Counted from the first letter of the stretch, positions 1 through 10,503 are shown. The stretch is 46,040 nt of DNA from Phycisphaerae bacterium (GCA_030612705.1 JAUWNI010000019.1:1-46040); one strand, 5' to 3'. Notes: generated by a model from the letters alone, not told the origin. Made by a program: numbers and translations.

Positions 1-247
1 AGCGACGAACACGCATCCGTGCCGGGAACCGCGAGCAGGGTGACATTGCAGAGCGACCCCCGGAAAACGCGGAGACTCCTCCTACCACGCCGCCGCAAAC
101 GGCGACACCGCCCACGGGCTGTAGCGGCCGACCCCCGTGGCGGCCGTCGAGTGCGGGAAAACAGCCGCTCACGGGATCGGCCGACTCGTGGGGCGGCCGC
201 TACATGACTTTTGCGACGGACTGCTAAAAATGTAGACCACCCGATCA
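1..247. other. Intergenic stretch at window edge
   Basis: No convincing gene is visible. The only open frame (19-207, plus strand) is arginine-rich and low in complexity, has no ribosome binding site, and runs through a palindromic repeat, so I do not call it. The stretch holds the repeat at 121-203 and leads into the terminator hairpins at 248-331. Confidence 0.6.
121..203. repeat. Imperfect palindromic repeat, copy 1
   Basis: The left end reads GTAGCGGCCG and the right end CGGCCGCTAC, so the outer 10 bases of the two arms are perfect inverted complements. The match continues imperfectly for about 26 bases per arm, around a central spacer of about 30 bases. The design (GTAGCG at the edge, a C-rich block, then CGGCCG) matches a second element at 9901-9981. 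Both lie between genes. It could be a REP-like or MITE-like dispersed element; function unknown. Confidence 0.6.
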
Positions 248-283
248 CCCCGCCGCCTAACCAGTAAGCGGCGGGGTGCTTTG
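248..283. terminator. Intrinsic terminator hairpin
   Basis: The arms CCCCGCCGC (248-256) and GCGGCGGGG (268-276) are perfect complements with an 11-base loop, followed on the plus strand by a T-rich run (TGCTTTGGCTTT). This is a strong GC stem of rho-independent type. It would end transcripts entering from the left edge and, with the neighbouring hairpin, separates them from the minus-strand gene at 334. Confidence 0.6.
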
Positions 284-292
284 GCTTTACTC

Positions 293-331
293 ATGATCGC
301 GCGCGCGGCTCGTCTCGCCGCGCGGGATCAT
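293..331 (-). terminator. Terminator hairpin of the secreted-protein gene
   Basis: CGCGCGGC (302-309) pairs with GCCGCGCG (317-324), and the outer ATGATC (293-298) pairs with GATCAT (326-331), giving a long stem with a 7-base loop. It begins three bases beyond the TAG stop of the minus-strand gene ending at 334. There is no clean U-tract on the minus strand, so it may work as a 3'-end stabiliser as well as a terminator. Confidence 0.5.
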
Positions 332-333
332 CT

Positions 334-3300
334 CTACGGTTTCCGCGATTGCCGCGGAGTTTGCTTTTTTTGCACTTCTTGAATCAACCCGCGGGCCCGC
401 AGCTTCGCCACGTTAAACCCGCGCGAGCGGGCGTAGTCGGGCGTCAGTCGGATACCTATCTCGCTCTCGATGATGTGCCGCTGGCCGTGGTGCATGATCT
501 CGAAGCGGGTCTGCGTCGGTATCAACTCGCTGCCGACCTCGGTAATCGTGAACTGCACTGCATCGAGCTCGTTGTCGACATTCTCGGACAGCTCGTCATG
601 ATCGGAGACAAAGCCCTCCGGAGGCGTGACGTTGACGGTCACGTCCCACTCGCCCTCGGAGTCGAACACGAACGGGTATTGCTGCTCCTCGCCGTCCCAC
701 AGAACCTCCTCCGGCTCGACGACGATTAACTCGGAACCGGCCAGCCGGTGCCATCTGCCACACAGCCGCCGACCACACCCCAAACGGATCATGATCAGAC
801 GTTCGGTCTCCATCTCGCCGCATTCCAAACCGCAGGTGAAGCGGCCCAGGTACATATCCAGTTCGCCGTCGCCGTCCGCGTCGAAGTTGCTGGCGACGAC
901 ATAATCGCCCGGCGGAACGTTGAGATACGCTCGGCCGTTCTCGTCTGTCACGGCCGTTGCGACCGGCGAGCAGTTGTCGAAGATATCCGGCAGGGCCCAC
1001 CGGAGGAACCACCAGTTGTTTTGGAGCTGTTCCCAGGCACAACTCCCCGGGAACTTCTCGAAAGCAACCACGGTGATGCCGACCAGCGGTTCGCGCGTGA
1101 CCCACGGACGCGTGCCGAACCCGATGGTGAACTTGCGGGCGATCACCCGAATGTCAGCGCCATACTGCACCGTCACGTCGAGCTCCTCGGAGGCGCTGTT
1201 GCCACACGCGTCGGTCGCCGTGAAGGTGACCGTCGTGGTCTCACCCGCGACGAACGTCGCCGGCGCATCGTCGGCGATCACGACCTCCGCGTCGCAGTTG
1301 TCCGTCGCACTGGCAACCGGCAGCGCGGCCGCCTCGTCACCCGAGCAGTCCACATCGGTCACTACGATCGGCGTCGTGTCGATCGTCAACACCGGCGCGG
1401 TCGTGTCAACCACGCTGATCATCTGATCGACACTCGCGGCGTTGCCGCAGGCATCGGTCGCCGTCCAGGTGCGCGCGATGAGCAACTCGTGTTCGCACAT
1501 ACCCGGCGTCACGTTGTCGCTGAACGTCACGATCGGCGCGCCATCGCAGTTGTCCGCCGCCGTGGCCGAACCGGTCGCCACCGGGCTGCTGTCGGCGTCG
1601 CACTCGACCGTCACGTCTGGAGGCACGGTTAACACCGGCGCGATCGTGTCGACCACCGTGATGACCTGATCGCATGAGATACCCGAGCCATCGTCCGCCG
1701 TCCACGTGCGGGTGATGACCGATTCATTCGGACAGCTTCCCGCCGCCACGCTGTCGGCGTAGGTGACCGGAATGCTCTCGCCGGAGCAGCCGTCGATGGC
1801 CGTAGCGGCTCCCGTATTACTCGGATCGGTGGCTTCGCTACACTCGATCGTCACGTCCGCCGGGCAGGTGATCTCGGTCTCGCCCGAGCCGGCCTCGACG
1901 TGGGCGACGTAAACGCCGACGTTGTACGTTCCGAACACGACCAGGACGGCCACGTCATTGTTGTTGTTGATCGAACGGTAGTGTCCCGAGCGCGTCTCGA
2001 ACCCGTCAAATATGCAGACCTCGGCACCTGAGCCAAACGTGTCGCCCAGGCCGTCCGGCGGAGCCGCCGCCACAGTGTCGCGGTCAAAGAGCCTCTCCAG
2101 CGTGCTGGTACACGCATCGTAGAAATACAAGCCGTGCAACGCGGTCGTCCCGTCCTCGGCGACGCCGTCCGCCGCGAGGGCCATGTGGCCTGAATCGTTG
2201 ATCGCAGCGCTCTCGTAGTTGAAACCCGTGAAGACCGCGCCGGGCGGGTCCGGATCGCGGCCAGGCGGGATCATGCTGTTGTTGGTCACCAGCGCCAACG
2301 GAGTTCCTTCGACGTCCGCCGCGTAGATGCCCACGCCGTTCGGGGTGTCGTCCCACGAGTGGAAGCCCATCTGCCCGGACTCATTGATAGTAGCGATCGC
2401 GATGCTGGTGAAGTTCGCGCCCGATCGCCCCGGGACCTCGAAACCGCCGGCATTGTCAACAACGACGGCCTGGGTGCCGCCCACAAGCGTCCCCCGGAAT
2501 AGCGCGTTTGGTACATCCGAGCTGCTGAATGAGTGGTGAAAGATGAAGTCATCCGCGTCGTTGATGTCATGGCCACCAAACAGGGAGTAGTATCCCCGCG
2601 GGACGTCGTCCGACAGGAGTGGTCCCACCTGTCCGCGAAGCGCGAGCGTGGTCGAAGCGGCTGACCCGTCCACGGGGATCGTGAAGAGGCCATCCAGGTA
2701 CGTTGGCGCGTTACCGATGGCGCCTTGGAAGATCACGATTCCATTGTTGTTGATCGCGGGCAGGCTACTCTGCGCGAGCCCTCGGAACGGGACGCCCTCG
2801 CCTCCGGCGAGCACGGTATCGGTGGTGTCCGCCAGCCGCACCAACGAGCCGCCCGAAACCGACGCGCCATAGATGCCCTGGTCTTCGTATGTTTCGCCCG
2901 GCACCTGGAATCGCCCCATGAATACGATCTGGCTCTGGTCGTTGAACGAGGCCAGGACGCGCTCCTGCCAGGTACCACCGAATGCGAACCCGCGGTCGAA
3001 CGTTTGGGGTGAGTTGGGATCGGTAACGCCGGGAACCTCATCAAAGATGTCCACGACCTTGACTATCGGACCGCCGGTCGTCGTGGTCGCAAAGAAGCCT
3101 GAGCCGACGCCCTCCGAACCTGAAAACGTGGCGTGGAACAACACGTCACCGTTGTTGTTGATCAATGGCGTCTTGAAATCGGCGAAGCATGTGCCCGCCG
3201 CCCGGCCGGGAACCGGAAAGTTCGGATCGCCGCTCGGGTTGGTAGTTGTGTCAACCAGAACGTGCAGCGGCTGGCCCGGCGTCTTCGCATACAACCCTTT

Positions 3301-3558
3301 AGCCACGTTGAGGTTGAAATTATATGGGTCGGAGCTAACGCCGCGAAAGATAATCTCTCCCAGATCGTTAATCGAGGGTCGGCTCAACACGCCGGGACCG
3401 TAAGTTTGAAACGCCAGCCCCTTGAAGACGACGTTCAGGCCTTCGCGCCCCGGCACCGAATCGCCGGTCCGCGCGATCTGCTCAAACGTCACCGTGGCCG
3501 CCGATGCCGACACCACGATGAGCCCGGTACTAAGAACTAACCACTTCAATGCGCGCAT
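334..3558 (-). CDS. Large secreted repeat protein with HYR-like domains
   Basis: This 1074-residue protein is probably exported. I chose the ATG at 3558 because it gives a clean Sec signal peptide ([20 protein letters not shown]) and has a perfect AGGAGG seven bases upstream; an upstream in-frame start at 3624 lacks both. Residues of about 30-555 contain at least eight short repeats of the form N-[DN]-x-[GSD]-x-[IVM]-x-F (for example [12 protein letters not shown]), like those in planctomycete choice-of-anchor/propeller-type proteins. Residues of about 560-800 hold three tandem HYR-like Ig-fold modules ([30 protein letters not shown]). The C-terminal 270 residues include a CnaB-like stretch ([16 protein letters not shown]) and a cysteine-rich segment; no LPXTG or PEP-CTERM sorting motif is visible. 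Likely a cell-surface or extracellular matrix protein. Function unknown. Confidence 0.85.
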   Translation of the reverse strand: MRALKWLVLSTGLIVVSASAATVTFEQIARTGDSVPGREGLNVVFKGLAFQTYGPGVLSRPSINDLGEIIFRGVSSDPYNFNLNVAKGLYAKTPGQPLHVLVDTTTNPSGDPNFPVPGRAAGTCFADFKTPLINNNGDVLFHATFSGSEGVGSGFFATTTTGGPIVKVVDIFDEVPGVTDPNSPQTFDRGFAFGGTWQERVLASFNDQSQIVFMGRFQVPGETYEDQGIYGASVSGGSLVRLADTTDTVLAGGEGVPFRGLAQSSLPAINNNGIVIFQGAIGNAPTYLDGLFTIPVDGSAASTTLALRGQVGPLLSDDVPRGYYSLFGGHDINDADDFIFHHSFSSSDVPNALFRGTLVGGTQAVVVDNAGGFEVPGRSGANFTSIAIATINESGQMGFHSWDDTPNGVGIYAADVEGTPLALVTNNSMIPPGRDPDPPGAVFTGFNYESAAINDSGHMALAADGVAEDGTTALHGLYFYDACTSTLERLFDRDTVAAAPPDGLGDTFGSGAEVCIFDGFETRSGHYRSINNNNDVAVLVVFGTYNVGVYVAHVEAGSGETEITCPADVTIECSEATDPSNTGAATAIDGCSGESIPVTYADSVAAGSCPNESVITRTWTADDGSGISCDQVITVVDTIAPVLTVPPDVTVECDADSSPVATGSATAADNCDGAPIVTFSDNVTPGMCEHELLIARTWTATDACGNAASVDQMISVVDTTAPVLTIDTTPIVVTDVDCSGDEAAALPVASATDNCDAEVVIADDAPATFVAGETTTVTFTATDACGNSASEELDVTVQYGADIRVIARKFTIGFGTRPWVTREPLVGITVVAFEKFPGSCAWEQLQNNWWFLRWALPDIFDNCSPVATAVTDENGRAYLNVPPGDYVVASNFDADGDGELDMYLGRFTCGLECGEMETERLIMIRLGCGRRLCGRWHRLAGSELIVVEPEEVLWDGEEQQYPFVFDSEGEWDVTVNVTPPEGFVSDHDELSENVDNELDAVQFTITEVGSELIPTQTRFEIMHHGQRHIIESEIGIRLTPDYARSRGFNVAKLRARGLIQEVQKKQTPRQSRKP

Positions 3559-3959
3559 CTTTGATCCTCCTTTTGTGCATCCAATTGAGAAATGCAGCCC
3601 CTCAAAAGACTCAACCATGAGCAATCGCTGCCGCAGACGGGATTGTGTATGTTACCAAACCCGTGCGGCGAATTCACGCCAAAAATGGCAATTGAGAGCC
3701 TATTGGGTACGCGGCGGTTTCGGCGCCCTAACAGTCCGCCGCAAAAGTCGGCCAAGTCGGTATCTCCGTCACCATCGACATCCCCGGGGCAACCGATGCA
3801 GTCGGGCAGATGGAAGACGTATGCCGAGCCGGACTCAACGCCGTTGTCGTCGTCGAGGGGTGCCCCGATTACGGCATTGTCGGCAGAGACGGACACGGAT
3901 ATACAGAAGTAATCACCCTGTCCCTCGCGAAAAGTCCGTACTCGTTGCGAAGCAATGAC
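3546..3959 (-). pseudogene. Remnant of an FG-GAP/dockerin-type secreted protein
   Basis: A minus-strand open frame reads [20 protein letters not shown], then [14 protein letters not shown]: one FG-GAP repeat of the integrin-like kind. It is followed by [14 protein letters not shown], the calcium-binding dockerin-like tail motif that ends many planctomycete surface proteins. Upstream the frame is closed by a stop at about 3960, with no signal peptide or further repeats. Downstream it runs out of recognisable sequence after [10 protein letters not shown], which suggests a frameshift near the C-terminus. Only the last repeat and the tail of a once much longer gene survive. It lies immediately upstream of, and in the same orientation as, the intact secreted protein gene. 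Confidence 0.55.
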
Positions 3960-4090
3960 TCACGTCGTTCGCTCTTTCCGTACCCAAGAGGTACTATCGA
4001 CGCCGCGACCGTTGCGGATCGCTGTTATGTGCGGCCGTCCGCGGCCGCCCGACGGGAACGGTCGCCGCGCTGACAGGCTGAGGAATCGCC

Positions 4091-6337
4091 ATGACAACGG
4101 AACGTTTCGCGGATCGCATCATCCGCCACCTGGCCCGCCAAGGCTATCAGCCGCAGAAGGTCCGCAGGCTCGCGCGGGCGATGGGCATCGCCGAGGAGGA
4201 ATACGGCGACTTCCGCGGGGCGGTCAAGGCCTTGATGAAGACGGGGCGGATCGTGATGGGCTCAGCCAGCGCACTGACGCTGCCCGATCCGGCCCGGCGG
4301 GTGGTGGGCCGCTTTCGATCCAACCCGCGCGGCTTCGGCTTCGTCATTCCCGACACACCTAACTCGCATGGCGACCTGTTCGTCCCGCCCGGTCACTCGG
4401 GCGATGCAGTCACCGGCGATACGGTGGCTGCCGAGGTGCTAAAGCGTGGCAAGCGCGACGGCCGGCTGATGTACGAGGGCCGCATCGTCGAGATCATCGA
4501 GCGCGGCCAGAGCCGGTTCGTAGGCGAACTCTGCCGTGAGCTCAAGCGCTGGTTCGTTCGGCCGGACGGCAACATACTGCACGTGCCCATCTTTGTGGGC
4601 GACCCGGGAGCCAAACGTGCGCGGAGCGGCGACCAGGTCGTGGTTGAAATTGTCGAGTATCCGTCGCGCGGCCGCGACGCCCGCGGCGTGATCACCAAGG
4701 TGCTGGGTAAGCGCGGCGCTCCGGGCGTCGATGCGCAGAGCATCATCCACCAGTACCAGTTGCCGGACGAGTTTCCGGCCGCGGTTACTAAGGAAGCCGG
4801 GCGCGTTGTGGCGGCCTACGACCCTCAGGAGGCCGCCCACGGGCGCACGGACCTGCGCGATCTGATGGTGATCACCATCGATCCCGATGACGCCCGGGAT
4901 TTCGACGATGCCATCTCGGTGACCGAGCTGGGCGACGGCCGGCTGGAACTGGGCGTGCACATCGCGGACGTGTCGTGCTTCGTGCCGCCGGGTGGGGCGC
5001 TGGACGAGGAAGCCCGCGAGCGGGCCAACAGTGTCTACTTCCCGCGGCTGGTCATTCCGATGCTTCCGGAGGTGCTGTCCAACGGAGTCTGCAGCCTGCA
5101 GGAGAAGCAGCCCCGCTTGACCAAGAGCGCGTTCATCACCTACGACGCCGGCGGGCAGCGCGGCGCGACGCGCTTCGCAAACACCGTGGTCCGATCGGCC
5201 AAGCGGCTGACGTACCGGCAGGCGACGCAAGTCCTCGCGGGCAAAGTGGGACGTTACTCGAAGAAGGTGGTCGTCCTGGTGCGACAGATGGAGTCGCTGG
5301 CCCGGACGATCCGGCAGCGCCGCTTGGCGGACGGCATGCTTGTGTTGGACCTGCCGGAGGTGGAGGTGGTGTTCGACGAGGAGGGGCGGGTGACGGGCGT
5401 CGAGCCGACGGACACGAGCTTCTCGCACACCATCATTGAGATGTTCATGGTCGAGGCCAACGAGGTGGTAGCCGAGTTACTGGCGGGTTTGAGCGTGCCC
5501 GCGCTGCGCCGGGTGCACCCACCGCCCGACGAGGCGGCGACCCAGCCGTTGAATCGGTTCCTGCGGGCCTTGGGACTGCCGCCGGTCGAGGGTATGAGTC
5601 GAAAGGCCCTGCAGCCGCTGCTGGACAGGGTGAAAGGTCGGCCGGAGTCATTTGCGGTCAATCTCGCGATCCTGCGGTCGCTCGAACGGGCGACGTACGA
5701 GCCTGCTTCAGTAGGCCATTTCGCCCTGGCAAGCGAGGACTACACGCACTTCACCTCGCCGATCCGCCGGTATCCCGATCTGACCATCCACCGGCTGTTG
5801 GAAGCCTACCTGCGGGGTGGGTTGAAGAGGAAGGGTCGGCGCCGGCCGGCGGTGCCCACGCTGGACGAGTGCCGAGAGCTTGGTGCGCATTGCAGCCGCA
5901 ACGAGCGCCGGGCGGAGGCGGCCGAGCGTGAGCTGAAGCTGGTCCATGTCCTGCGCCTGCTCGAACAGGACGTTGGCGACGAATACGAAGGGATCGTCAC
6001 GGGGGTGACCAACTTCGGCTTGTTCGTCCAGTTGCCCGAGTATCTGGTGGAGGGGCTGCTGCGTTTCAGTGACCTGCCCGACGACTGGTGGGAGGTCGAT
6101 GGCGACGCTGGGTGCGTGACCGGCCAGCGGACAGGCCAACGGTTGAAAATCGGGGATCGGCTGCGAGTAACCATCGCCGCCATCGACGTCGCAGACCGGG
6201 AGCTGGACTTGGCCCTGGCCGAGGAGCCGGCGGGCTCGAAACCACGGGCCGCCCAGCGACCCCAGACCGGTGGGAAACGGCGGACCAGGCGCGTCAAGAA
6301 GACTGCGCCCGCGAAGCGGCGGCGGAAGAAGCGATAG
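4091..6337 (+). CDS. rnr: Ribonuclease R
   Basis: RNase R is a processive 3'-5' exoribonuclease that degrades structured RNA and serves in RNA quality control. The 748-residue length fits the family. Visible parts in order are an N-terminal winged-helix-like region (1-70), cold-shock/OB domains (SNPRGFGFVIPD near residue 77), the RNB catalytic domain with the metal-binding motif DPDDARDFDDA (D264, D270, D272, D273 correspond to the four aspartates of the RNase II family), an S1 domain from about residue 630 (YEGIVTGVTNFGLFVQL), and a very basic lysine/arginine tail. The tail is typical of RNase R rather than RNase II and helps unwinding and ribosome binding. The gene is alone on its strand and converges with typA. 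Confidence 0.95.
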   Translation: MTTERFADRIIRHLARQGYQPQKVRRLARAMGIAEEEYGDFRGAVKALMKTGRIVMGSASALTLPDPARRVVGRFRSNPRGFGFVIPDTPNSHGDLFVPPGHSGDAVTGDTVAAEVLKRGKRDGRLMYEGRIVEIIERGQSRFVGELCRELKRWFVRPDGNILHVPIFVGDPGAKRARSGDQVVVEIVEYPSRGRDARGVITKVLGKRGAPGVDAQSIIHQYQLPDEFPAAVTKEAGRVVAAYDPQEAAHGRTDLRDLMVITIDPDDARDFDDAISVTELGDGRLELGVHIADVSCFVPPGGALDEEARERANSVYFPRLVIPMLPEVLSNGVCSLQEKQPRLTKSAFITYDAGGQRGATRFANTVVRSAKRLTYRQATQVLAGKVGRYSKKVVVLVRQMESLARTIRQRRLADGMLVLDLPEVEVVFDEEGRVTGVEPTDTSFSHTIIEMFMVEANEVVAELLAGLSVPALRRVHPPPDEAATQPLNRFLRALGLPPVEGMSRKALQPLLDRVKGRPESFAVNLAILRSLERATYEPASVGHFALASEDYTHFTSPIRRYPDLTIHRLLEAYLRGGLKRKGRRRPAVPTLDECRELGAHCSRNERRAEAAERELKLVHVLRLLEQDVGDEYEGIVTGVTNFGLFVQLPEYLVEGLLRFSDLPDDWWEVDGDAGCVTGQRTGQRLKIGDRLRVTIAAIDVADRELDLALAEEPAGSKPRAAQRPQTGGKRRTRRVKKTAPAKRRRKKR

Positions 6338-6465
6338 CGTGTCGCGAGCGACTTCCAGCGGTGCAGGTCGGCGACTGTAGCTACCGAAAACTCGATCCGC
6401 CAGTCCGAGCGCGTGTGAGCGCTGGCAATCGAGGCGGTAGGGGGGTACTCGTGCGAAGGATCCTG

Positions 6466-8277
6466 TCAACGACCCCGCGCGGCGCGTTTGCGATCGCTCT
6501 CGTTCAGGCGACGCTTGCGCAGCCGGAAGGCCTCCGGCGTGACTTCCACCAGTTCGTCGTCTTCAATGAACTCCAATGCGATCTCGAGCGTGATTTCGCG
6601 CGGCGTCTTGAGCACCACCGTCTTGTCCGCGGCGGCGGCGCGGATGTTGGTCAACTTCTTCCCGCGACACACGTTCACGACAATGTCGCCGTCGCGGCAG
6701 TGCTCCCCCACGATCTGGCCCTCGTAGACCTGCTGGGTAGGCGAGACGAACATAACGCCGCGGTTGGAGAGGTTGTCGAGGGCGTAGGCCGTTACCTGGC
6801 CTGACTGACTGGCGATCAGCACGCCATTGGTGCGATGTGGGATGCTGCCGCGGAAGAACTCGTATTCGTAGAAGTTGTGGTGCATGACGATCGTGCCTTG
6901 CGTCGCCGTCATCAGGCGGTTGCGCAAACCGATCAGGCCGCGGGCGGGGATCGTGAACTCAATACGTGACTGGTCGTCGCGCGTCTCCATCTGGTTGCAG
7001 ATCGCGCGGCGCGGGCCCATCAGTTCCATGACGGGGCCGACGTGCGCGGTCGGCACCTCGACCACGCATGTCTCGATCGGTTCAGTCTTCTTGCCATCCA
7101 GCTCGCGGAAAACCACCTTGGGCTTACCAACCGCCAATTCGTGTCCTTCGCGACGCATGTTCTCGATCAGCACCGAGAGGTGCAACACACCGCGGCCGGC
7201 AACGTGAAACTCCTCCGCCGTGGGGCCGGGTTCGACACGCAGCGCGACGTTGCGCTGCAATTCCTTTTCGAGCCGCTCACGCAGGTGACCGCTGGTCAGG
7301 TACTTTCCAGAGCGACCCGTGAAGGGCGAGTCGTTGACGCGGAAGGTCATGTGCAGCGTGGGCTCGTCTATGCGGACGATCGGCAGCGGCTTCGGATCAT
7401 CCAGATCGGCGATCGTATTGCCGATGTCGACCGAGTCGAGCCCCACAACCGCGCAGATGTCGCCGGCCGCAACCTGCGTGACCTTCTTGCGGCCCAAGCC
7501 GTCAAAAACGTAGAGTTCGCCGATTTTCTCGACGGACCTGGTGCCGTCGAGATGGATGACCGTGACGTTGCGGGCGGCGCTGATCGTGCCGGCAAAGACA
7601 CGACCGATCCCGATACGACCGACGTAATCGTTGTAGTCGATCGTCGTGATCAGCATCTGGAGCGGAGCCGCGGGGTCGACTTCCGGCGTCGGCACGTGTT
7701 CGAGAATCGTGTCGAACAGGGCGAAGATGTCGTCCGGATGCCGGGCGGGATCGAGCGAGGCGTAGCCCCGCGTCGCGGAAGAGTAGACCGTCGGGAATTC
7801 AAGCGCGTCGTCGTCGGCCCCCAACTCGATGAACAGGTCGAGGACTTCGTCGTGGACGTCCACGGGACGGGCGTCGGGACGATCCACCTTGTTGATCACC
7901 ACGATCGGGCGCAGGCCGAACTCGAACGCCTTGCGCAGCACAAACGTCGTCTGCGGCATCGGGCCCTCGAACGCATCCACCAGCAGCAGGCAGCCGTCGG
8001 CCATCTTGAGGACACGTTCTACCTCGCCGCCAAAGTCGGAGTGCCCGGGCGTGTCGATCAGGTTGATCTTCACGCCGTGGTAGTCGATGGCGATGTTCTT
8101 GGAGAGGATCGTGATGCCCCGCTCGCGCTCGATGTCATTCGAGTCGAGGATCCGCTCGCCCTTAAGCTGCGCGCCGCGAAACTGGCCGCATTGCCGCAGC
8201 ATCTGATCGACCAGCGTAGTCTTACCATGGTCAACGTGTGCAATGATGGCAACATTGCGAATGGCCTTGTTGATCAC
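6466..8277 (-). CDS. typA: Ribosome-associated GTPase TypA/BipA
   Basis: TypA (BipA) is a translational GTPase related to EF-G/LepA that binds 70S ribosomes and assists 50S assembly, mainly under stress. The protein begins [20 protein letters not shown], containing the G1 loop. G2/G3 ([21 protein letters not shown]) and G4 ([10 protein letters not shown]) follow, then domains II and III and the TypA-specific C-terminal domain ([17 protein letters not shown]). I place the start at GTG 8277, giving 603 residues, because AGGAAGAGG lies just upstream and it matches the family start; an in-frame TTG at 8304 would add nine residues. All key GTPase residues are present. Confidence 0.95.
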   Translation of the reverse strand: MINKAIRNVAIIAHVDHGKTTLVDQMLRQCGQFRGAQLKGERILDSNDIERERGITILSKNIAIDYHGVKINLIDTPGHSDFGGEVERVLKMADGCLLLVDAFEGPMPQTTFVLRKAFEFGLRPIVVINKVDRPDARPVDVHDEVLDLFIELGADDDALEFPTVYSSATRGYASLDPARHPDDIFALFDTILEHVPTPEVDPAAPLQMLITTIDYNDYVGRIGIGRVFAGTISAARNVTVIHLDGTRSVEKIGELYVFDGLGRKKVTQVAAGDICAVVGLDSVDIGNTIADLDDPKPLPIVRIDEPTLHMTFRVNDSPFTGRSGKYLTSGHLRERLEKELQRNVALRVEPGPTAEEFHVAGRGVLHLSVLIENMRREGHELAVGKPKVVFRELDGKKTEPIETCVVEVPTAHVGPVMELMGPRRAICNQMETRDDQSRIEFTIPARGLIGLRNRLMTATQGTIVMHHNFYEYEFFRGSIPHRTNGVLIASQSGQVTAYALDNLSNRGVMFVSPTQQVYEGQIVGEHCRDGDIVVNVCRGKKLTNIRAAAADKTVVLKTPREITLEIALEFIEDDELVEVTPEAFRLRKRRLNESDRKRAARGR

Positions 8278-8790
8278 GTCATCCTCTTCCTGCGTAAACA
8301 GCAACAGCGAGCTGGCTTGCGACCGCCGTGCTCGCTCTCATGCGAGAGGTCTGGTTCCTCCAGACAGTGTACGCGTCCTTCCCACGATCGTCGCCCTGCC
8401 CGATCCCGGCGTTGGGCTTACAGGGTGATGATCGCTCGTCGCCGCTTCAGGCGGCCCACGTGTATCTGTGGTGCAGGCTGCCGACCTGCGGGATGGCGAT
8501 CACCTTTCCTTCGGACGGCTGCTGGGCTCGCCTGTGACTAACGTCGGAGATGGTATCAGGGACAATGGTCTACCGTCGCCTCAGCGGTCCCGTCCGTCTC
8601 GCGGAGTGGGTCGACGCGCGACCGGGACGGCTCCACGGTTAACGTAACCTGTTGCACTGGCAAATGTTATGCGGCTGCGCGGGCAGGGAAAGAAACTGCG
8701 GCTTCTGTCCAATACACGGTCGTATACTGGACGACAGGCGATAAGACTTCTCACCCCCCGTGATGGCGCGCTGATTCTGCGTGGCACCGA
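8278..8790. other. Intergenic region between typA and a transposase remnant
   Basis: About 500 bases without a gene that I can support. Short open frames on both strands (for example 8581-8787 minus) have no ribosome binding site and resemble nothing. A minus-strand frame at 8639-8830 has a faint resemblance to transposase sequence just past the break (HPTMLADLQVIG) but is too degraded to rely on. The region must hold the typA promoter; I could not point to one with confidence. Confidence 0.5.
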
Positions 8791-9783
8791 TCACTTGAAG
8801 GTCGGCCAGCATCGTCGGGTGTGGTGCCAACCGCGCCTAGCCCTCGCCTGTCGTTTGTCATTGGCTTGCGGCGTCACATCAGCCGCGATGATGATCTGCT
8901 CTTCATTAGCCACCGCCTGCGCATTGCCGCATTGGTCAAACCCCTTGTTCGAAACCTTCATGATCTTCGATTCGGGGTCTGTAAAATTCCGTTACGCCTT
9001 GGGCTCGGGAGTCGTGTCGACCGGCTTACGTTTCCGCGGTGTTTCGCCGGCTGCTCGACACGCCTCATCCTGGGCTTCGCGACGCGCTTCCTCGGCCCGG
9101 GCGGCCTCCAAAGCCTGTTGTTCCAGGGCCTTTCTCGCTTCCTCAATACGCTTCAAACGCGATTCCCGACGGGCCAACTCGTCCGGCAGTTCATCCCCCC
9201 GCTTGTCCCGACCGTGCAACGCGTCTTCCGCCTCATCGACCGACTTGGCCTGGGCCAGCAACGCGGCGATCTCCTTGCCCAAACGCTCCTCTTCCTTCTT
9301 CATGTATTCGTAGCTCATCGCCTGGTGTCGCGAGGCGTTCGCTTTGACCTTCGTGCCGTCCAGAGACACCAGCCCCACCTTGACCAGATCCGCCTCGGCA
9401 CACAGCCTCAAAACCTCGATGAACAAGCCCTGCAACTCCGGCAAATGAAGCTTGCGGAAATCGCTGATGGTTCGGAAGTTCGGAACATCGCCGCCCACAA
9501 TGACGCGATACGCCGCGTCCCGCTCGCAGCGCTTCTGAATCCGGCGAGACGAATACACCCCCACGCAATAACTGTACAGAAGCAACATCACCATCATCCG
9601 CGGGTGGAATGGCGGGCAACCGCGATCTTCCTTCTCGTACTTCCGCGTGATGGCCGAAAGGTCCAGGGTCCGGACCACATCCAGCATGAAATAGACCAGA
9701 TCCCCATCCGGAAGCCAGTCTCGCGGCGACGGCGGCAGTAGATACGTCTGATCCGGATCCCACGCCCGACAGGTCTTGCTCAT
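8791..9783 (-). pseudogene. Inactivated IS1182-family transposase (N-terminal part)
   Basis: The frame starting at ATG 9783 (MSKTCRAWDPDQTYLLPPSP) is the N-terminal half of an IS1182-type DDE transposase: DUF772-like region, RDAAYRVIVGGDVPNFRTISDFR, and the first catalytic aspartate context VSLDGTKVKANAS. The coding run stops at TAA (8989-8991), but the same frame continues past it with RNFTDPESKIM and then NEEQIIIAADVTPQANDKRQA, which is normal family sequence (usually AQRNFTDPES). So a single CAA-to-TAA type nonsense change probably broke the gene. Family similarity fades at about 8850 and the catalytic C-terminal half is missing. Terminal inverted repeats were not identified. Confidence 0.8.
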
Positions 9784-9900
9784 CCCTGAACCCTCGATAA
9801 TCGAGTCCATCTTCCCTGACGACAACCACCATCATATCATGGCTGTCGAGCAGGATTACTCGGACGGACTCCTAGTGCTCCGGCACACGTAAATGTGCGG

Positions 9901-9981
9901 GTAGCGTCGGGTCTCCGTGCCCGACGCAGGCGGTCGTGAGGCGTCCGCGTGTGGACGTCGGCCGCGGGGGGCCGACGCTAC
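9901..9981. repeat. Imperfect palindromic repeat, copy 2
   Basis: The left end GTAGCGTCGG is the exact inverted complement of the right-end CCGACGCTAC, and the arms stay complementary with a few mismatches for about 26 bases (CCGTGCCCGACG against CGTCGGCCGCGG). The layout and length match copy 1 at 121-203, although the sequence is diverged. Both are intergenic, which fits a dispersed palindromic element. Confidence 0.6.
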
Positions 9982-10098
9982 AACCCGCAATTTTAGGCGT
10001 GGCGATGCACTAGGCTACGTCGGCCACGGGGAGGGGGGCAGACGCTCTTCCGCGTGCCGGGAAAATCTCACTAAATCAAGCTTTTCCAGCATAGCCCC

Positions 10099-10126
10099 TT
10101 GACGGTTGCAATAAGCTCGGTATCTT
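10099..10126 (+). promoter_or_regulatory. Candidate promoter of the S10 operon
   Basis: A TTGACG box (10099-10104) and a TATCTT box (10121-10126) are separated by 16 bases, about 70 bases before the rpsJ start codon. A second TTGACA overlaps at 10125-10130, and a TATAAG lies at 10166-10171. The assignment rests on box similarity and position only. Confidence 0.4.
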
Positions 10127-10194
10127 GACAGGTCTCGGCGCTTTTGTCGGGAAACAGTGAGGGTCTATAAGGCAAGGATGGGTACAGACGACTA

Positions 10195-10503
10195 ATGGCT
10201 GGTGAACGAATTCGAATCAGGATGGAGGCTTACGATCACCGGGCGCTCGATGCGTCGGCCCAGGAAATCGTCGATCAGGCCAAACGCACCGCGGTAAAAG
10301 TCCGCGGACCGGTGCCGCTGCCCACACGCATCGAGCGTTACACCGTCCTGCGTTCGCCGCATATTGACAAGAAGTCCCGCGAGCAGTTCGAGATGCGCAC
10401 CCACAAGCGGGTGATTGACATTTTCGAGCCCACGGCCCGCACCGTCGAAGCGCTTAATCGCCTCGTAGTACCGGCGGGTGTCTTCGTCAAAATCAAGGCC
10501 TGA
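10195..10503 (+). CDS. rpsJ: 30S ribosomal protein S10
   Basis: S10 is a 30S head protein and, as NusE, a transcription antitermination factor. The 102-residue sequence is full length and shows the family pattern [14 protein letters not shown], then [35 protein letters not shown] and a C-terminal FVKIKA. It opens the S10 operon as usual. The ribosome binding site is weak (GGATGG about 13 bases upstream). No rpsL, rpsG, fusA or tuf gene precedes it here, unlike the arrangement in many bacteria; a transposase remnant and repeats lie upstream instead. Confidence 0.97.
   Translation: MAGERIRIRMEAYDHRALDASAQEIVDQAKRTAVKVRGPVPLPTRIERYTVLRSPHIDKKSREQFEMRTHKRVIDIFEPTARTVEALNRLVVPAGVFVKIKA

Larger units (their letters stand above)
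9784..10194. other. Intergenic leader before the ribosomal protein cluster
   Basis: This gap of about 410 bases separates the transposase remnant from rpsJ. It holds the second palindromic repeat (9901-9981) and then an A/T-richer stretch from about 10050 with a sigma-70-like promoter candidate. No open frame here is supportable. It is the obvious place for the main promoter of the ribosomal operon, because no other large gap occurs before 26472. Confidence 0.6.

Noticed and set aside
19..207. 62-codon open frame at the left edge
   Set aside because: Arginine-rich, low in complexity, no ribosome binding site, and it crosses a palindromic repeat.
748..1632. 294-codon plus-strand frame
   Set aside because: Antisense shadow of the secreted protein gene; composition follows the GC-rich third positions of the real gene and no family is recognisable.
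4439..5428. 329-codon minus-strand frame
   Set aside because: Antisense to rnr, which is unmistakable; histidine/arginine-rich shadow.
7042..8541. 499-codon plus-strand frame
   Set aside because: Antisense to typA over most of its length; no ribosome binding site or recognisable domain.
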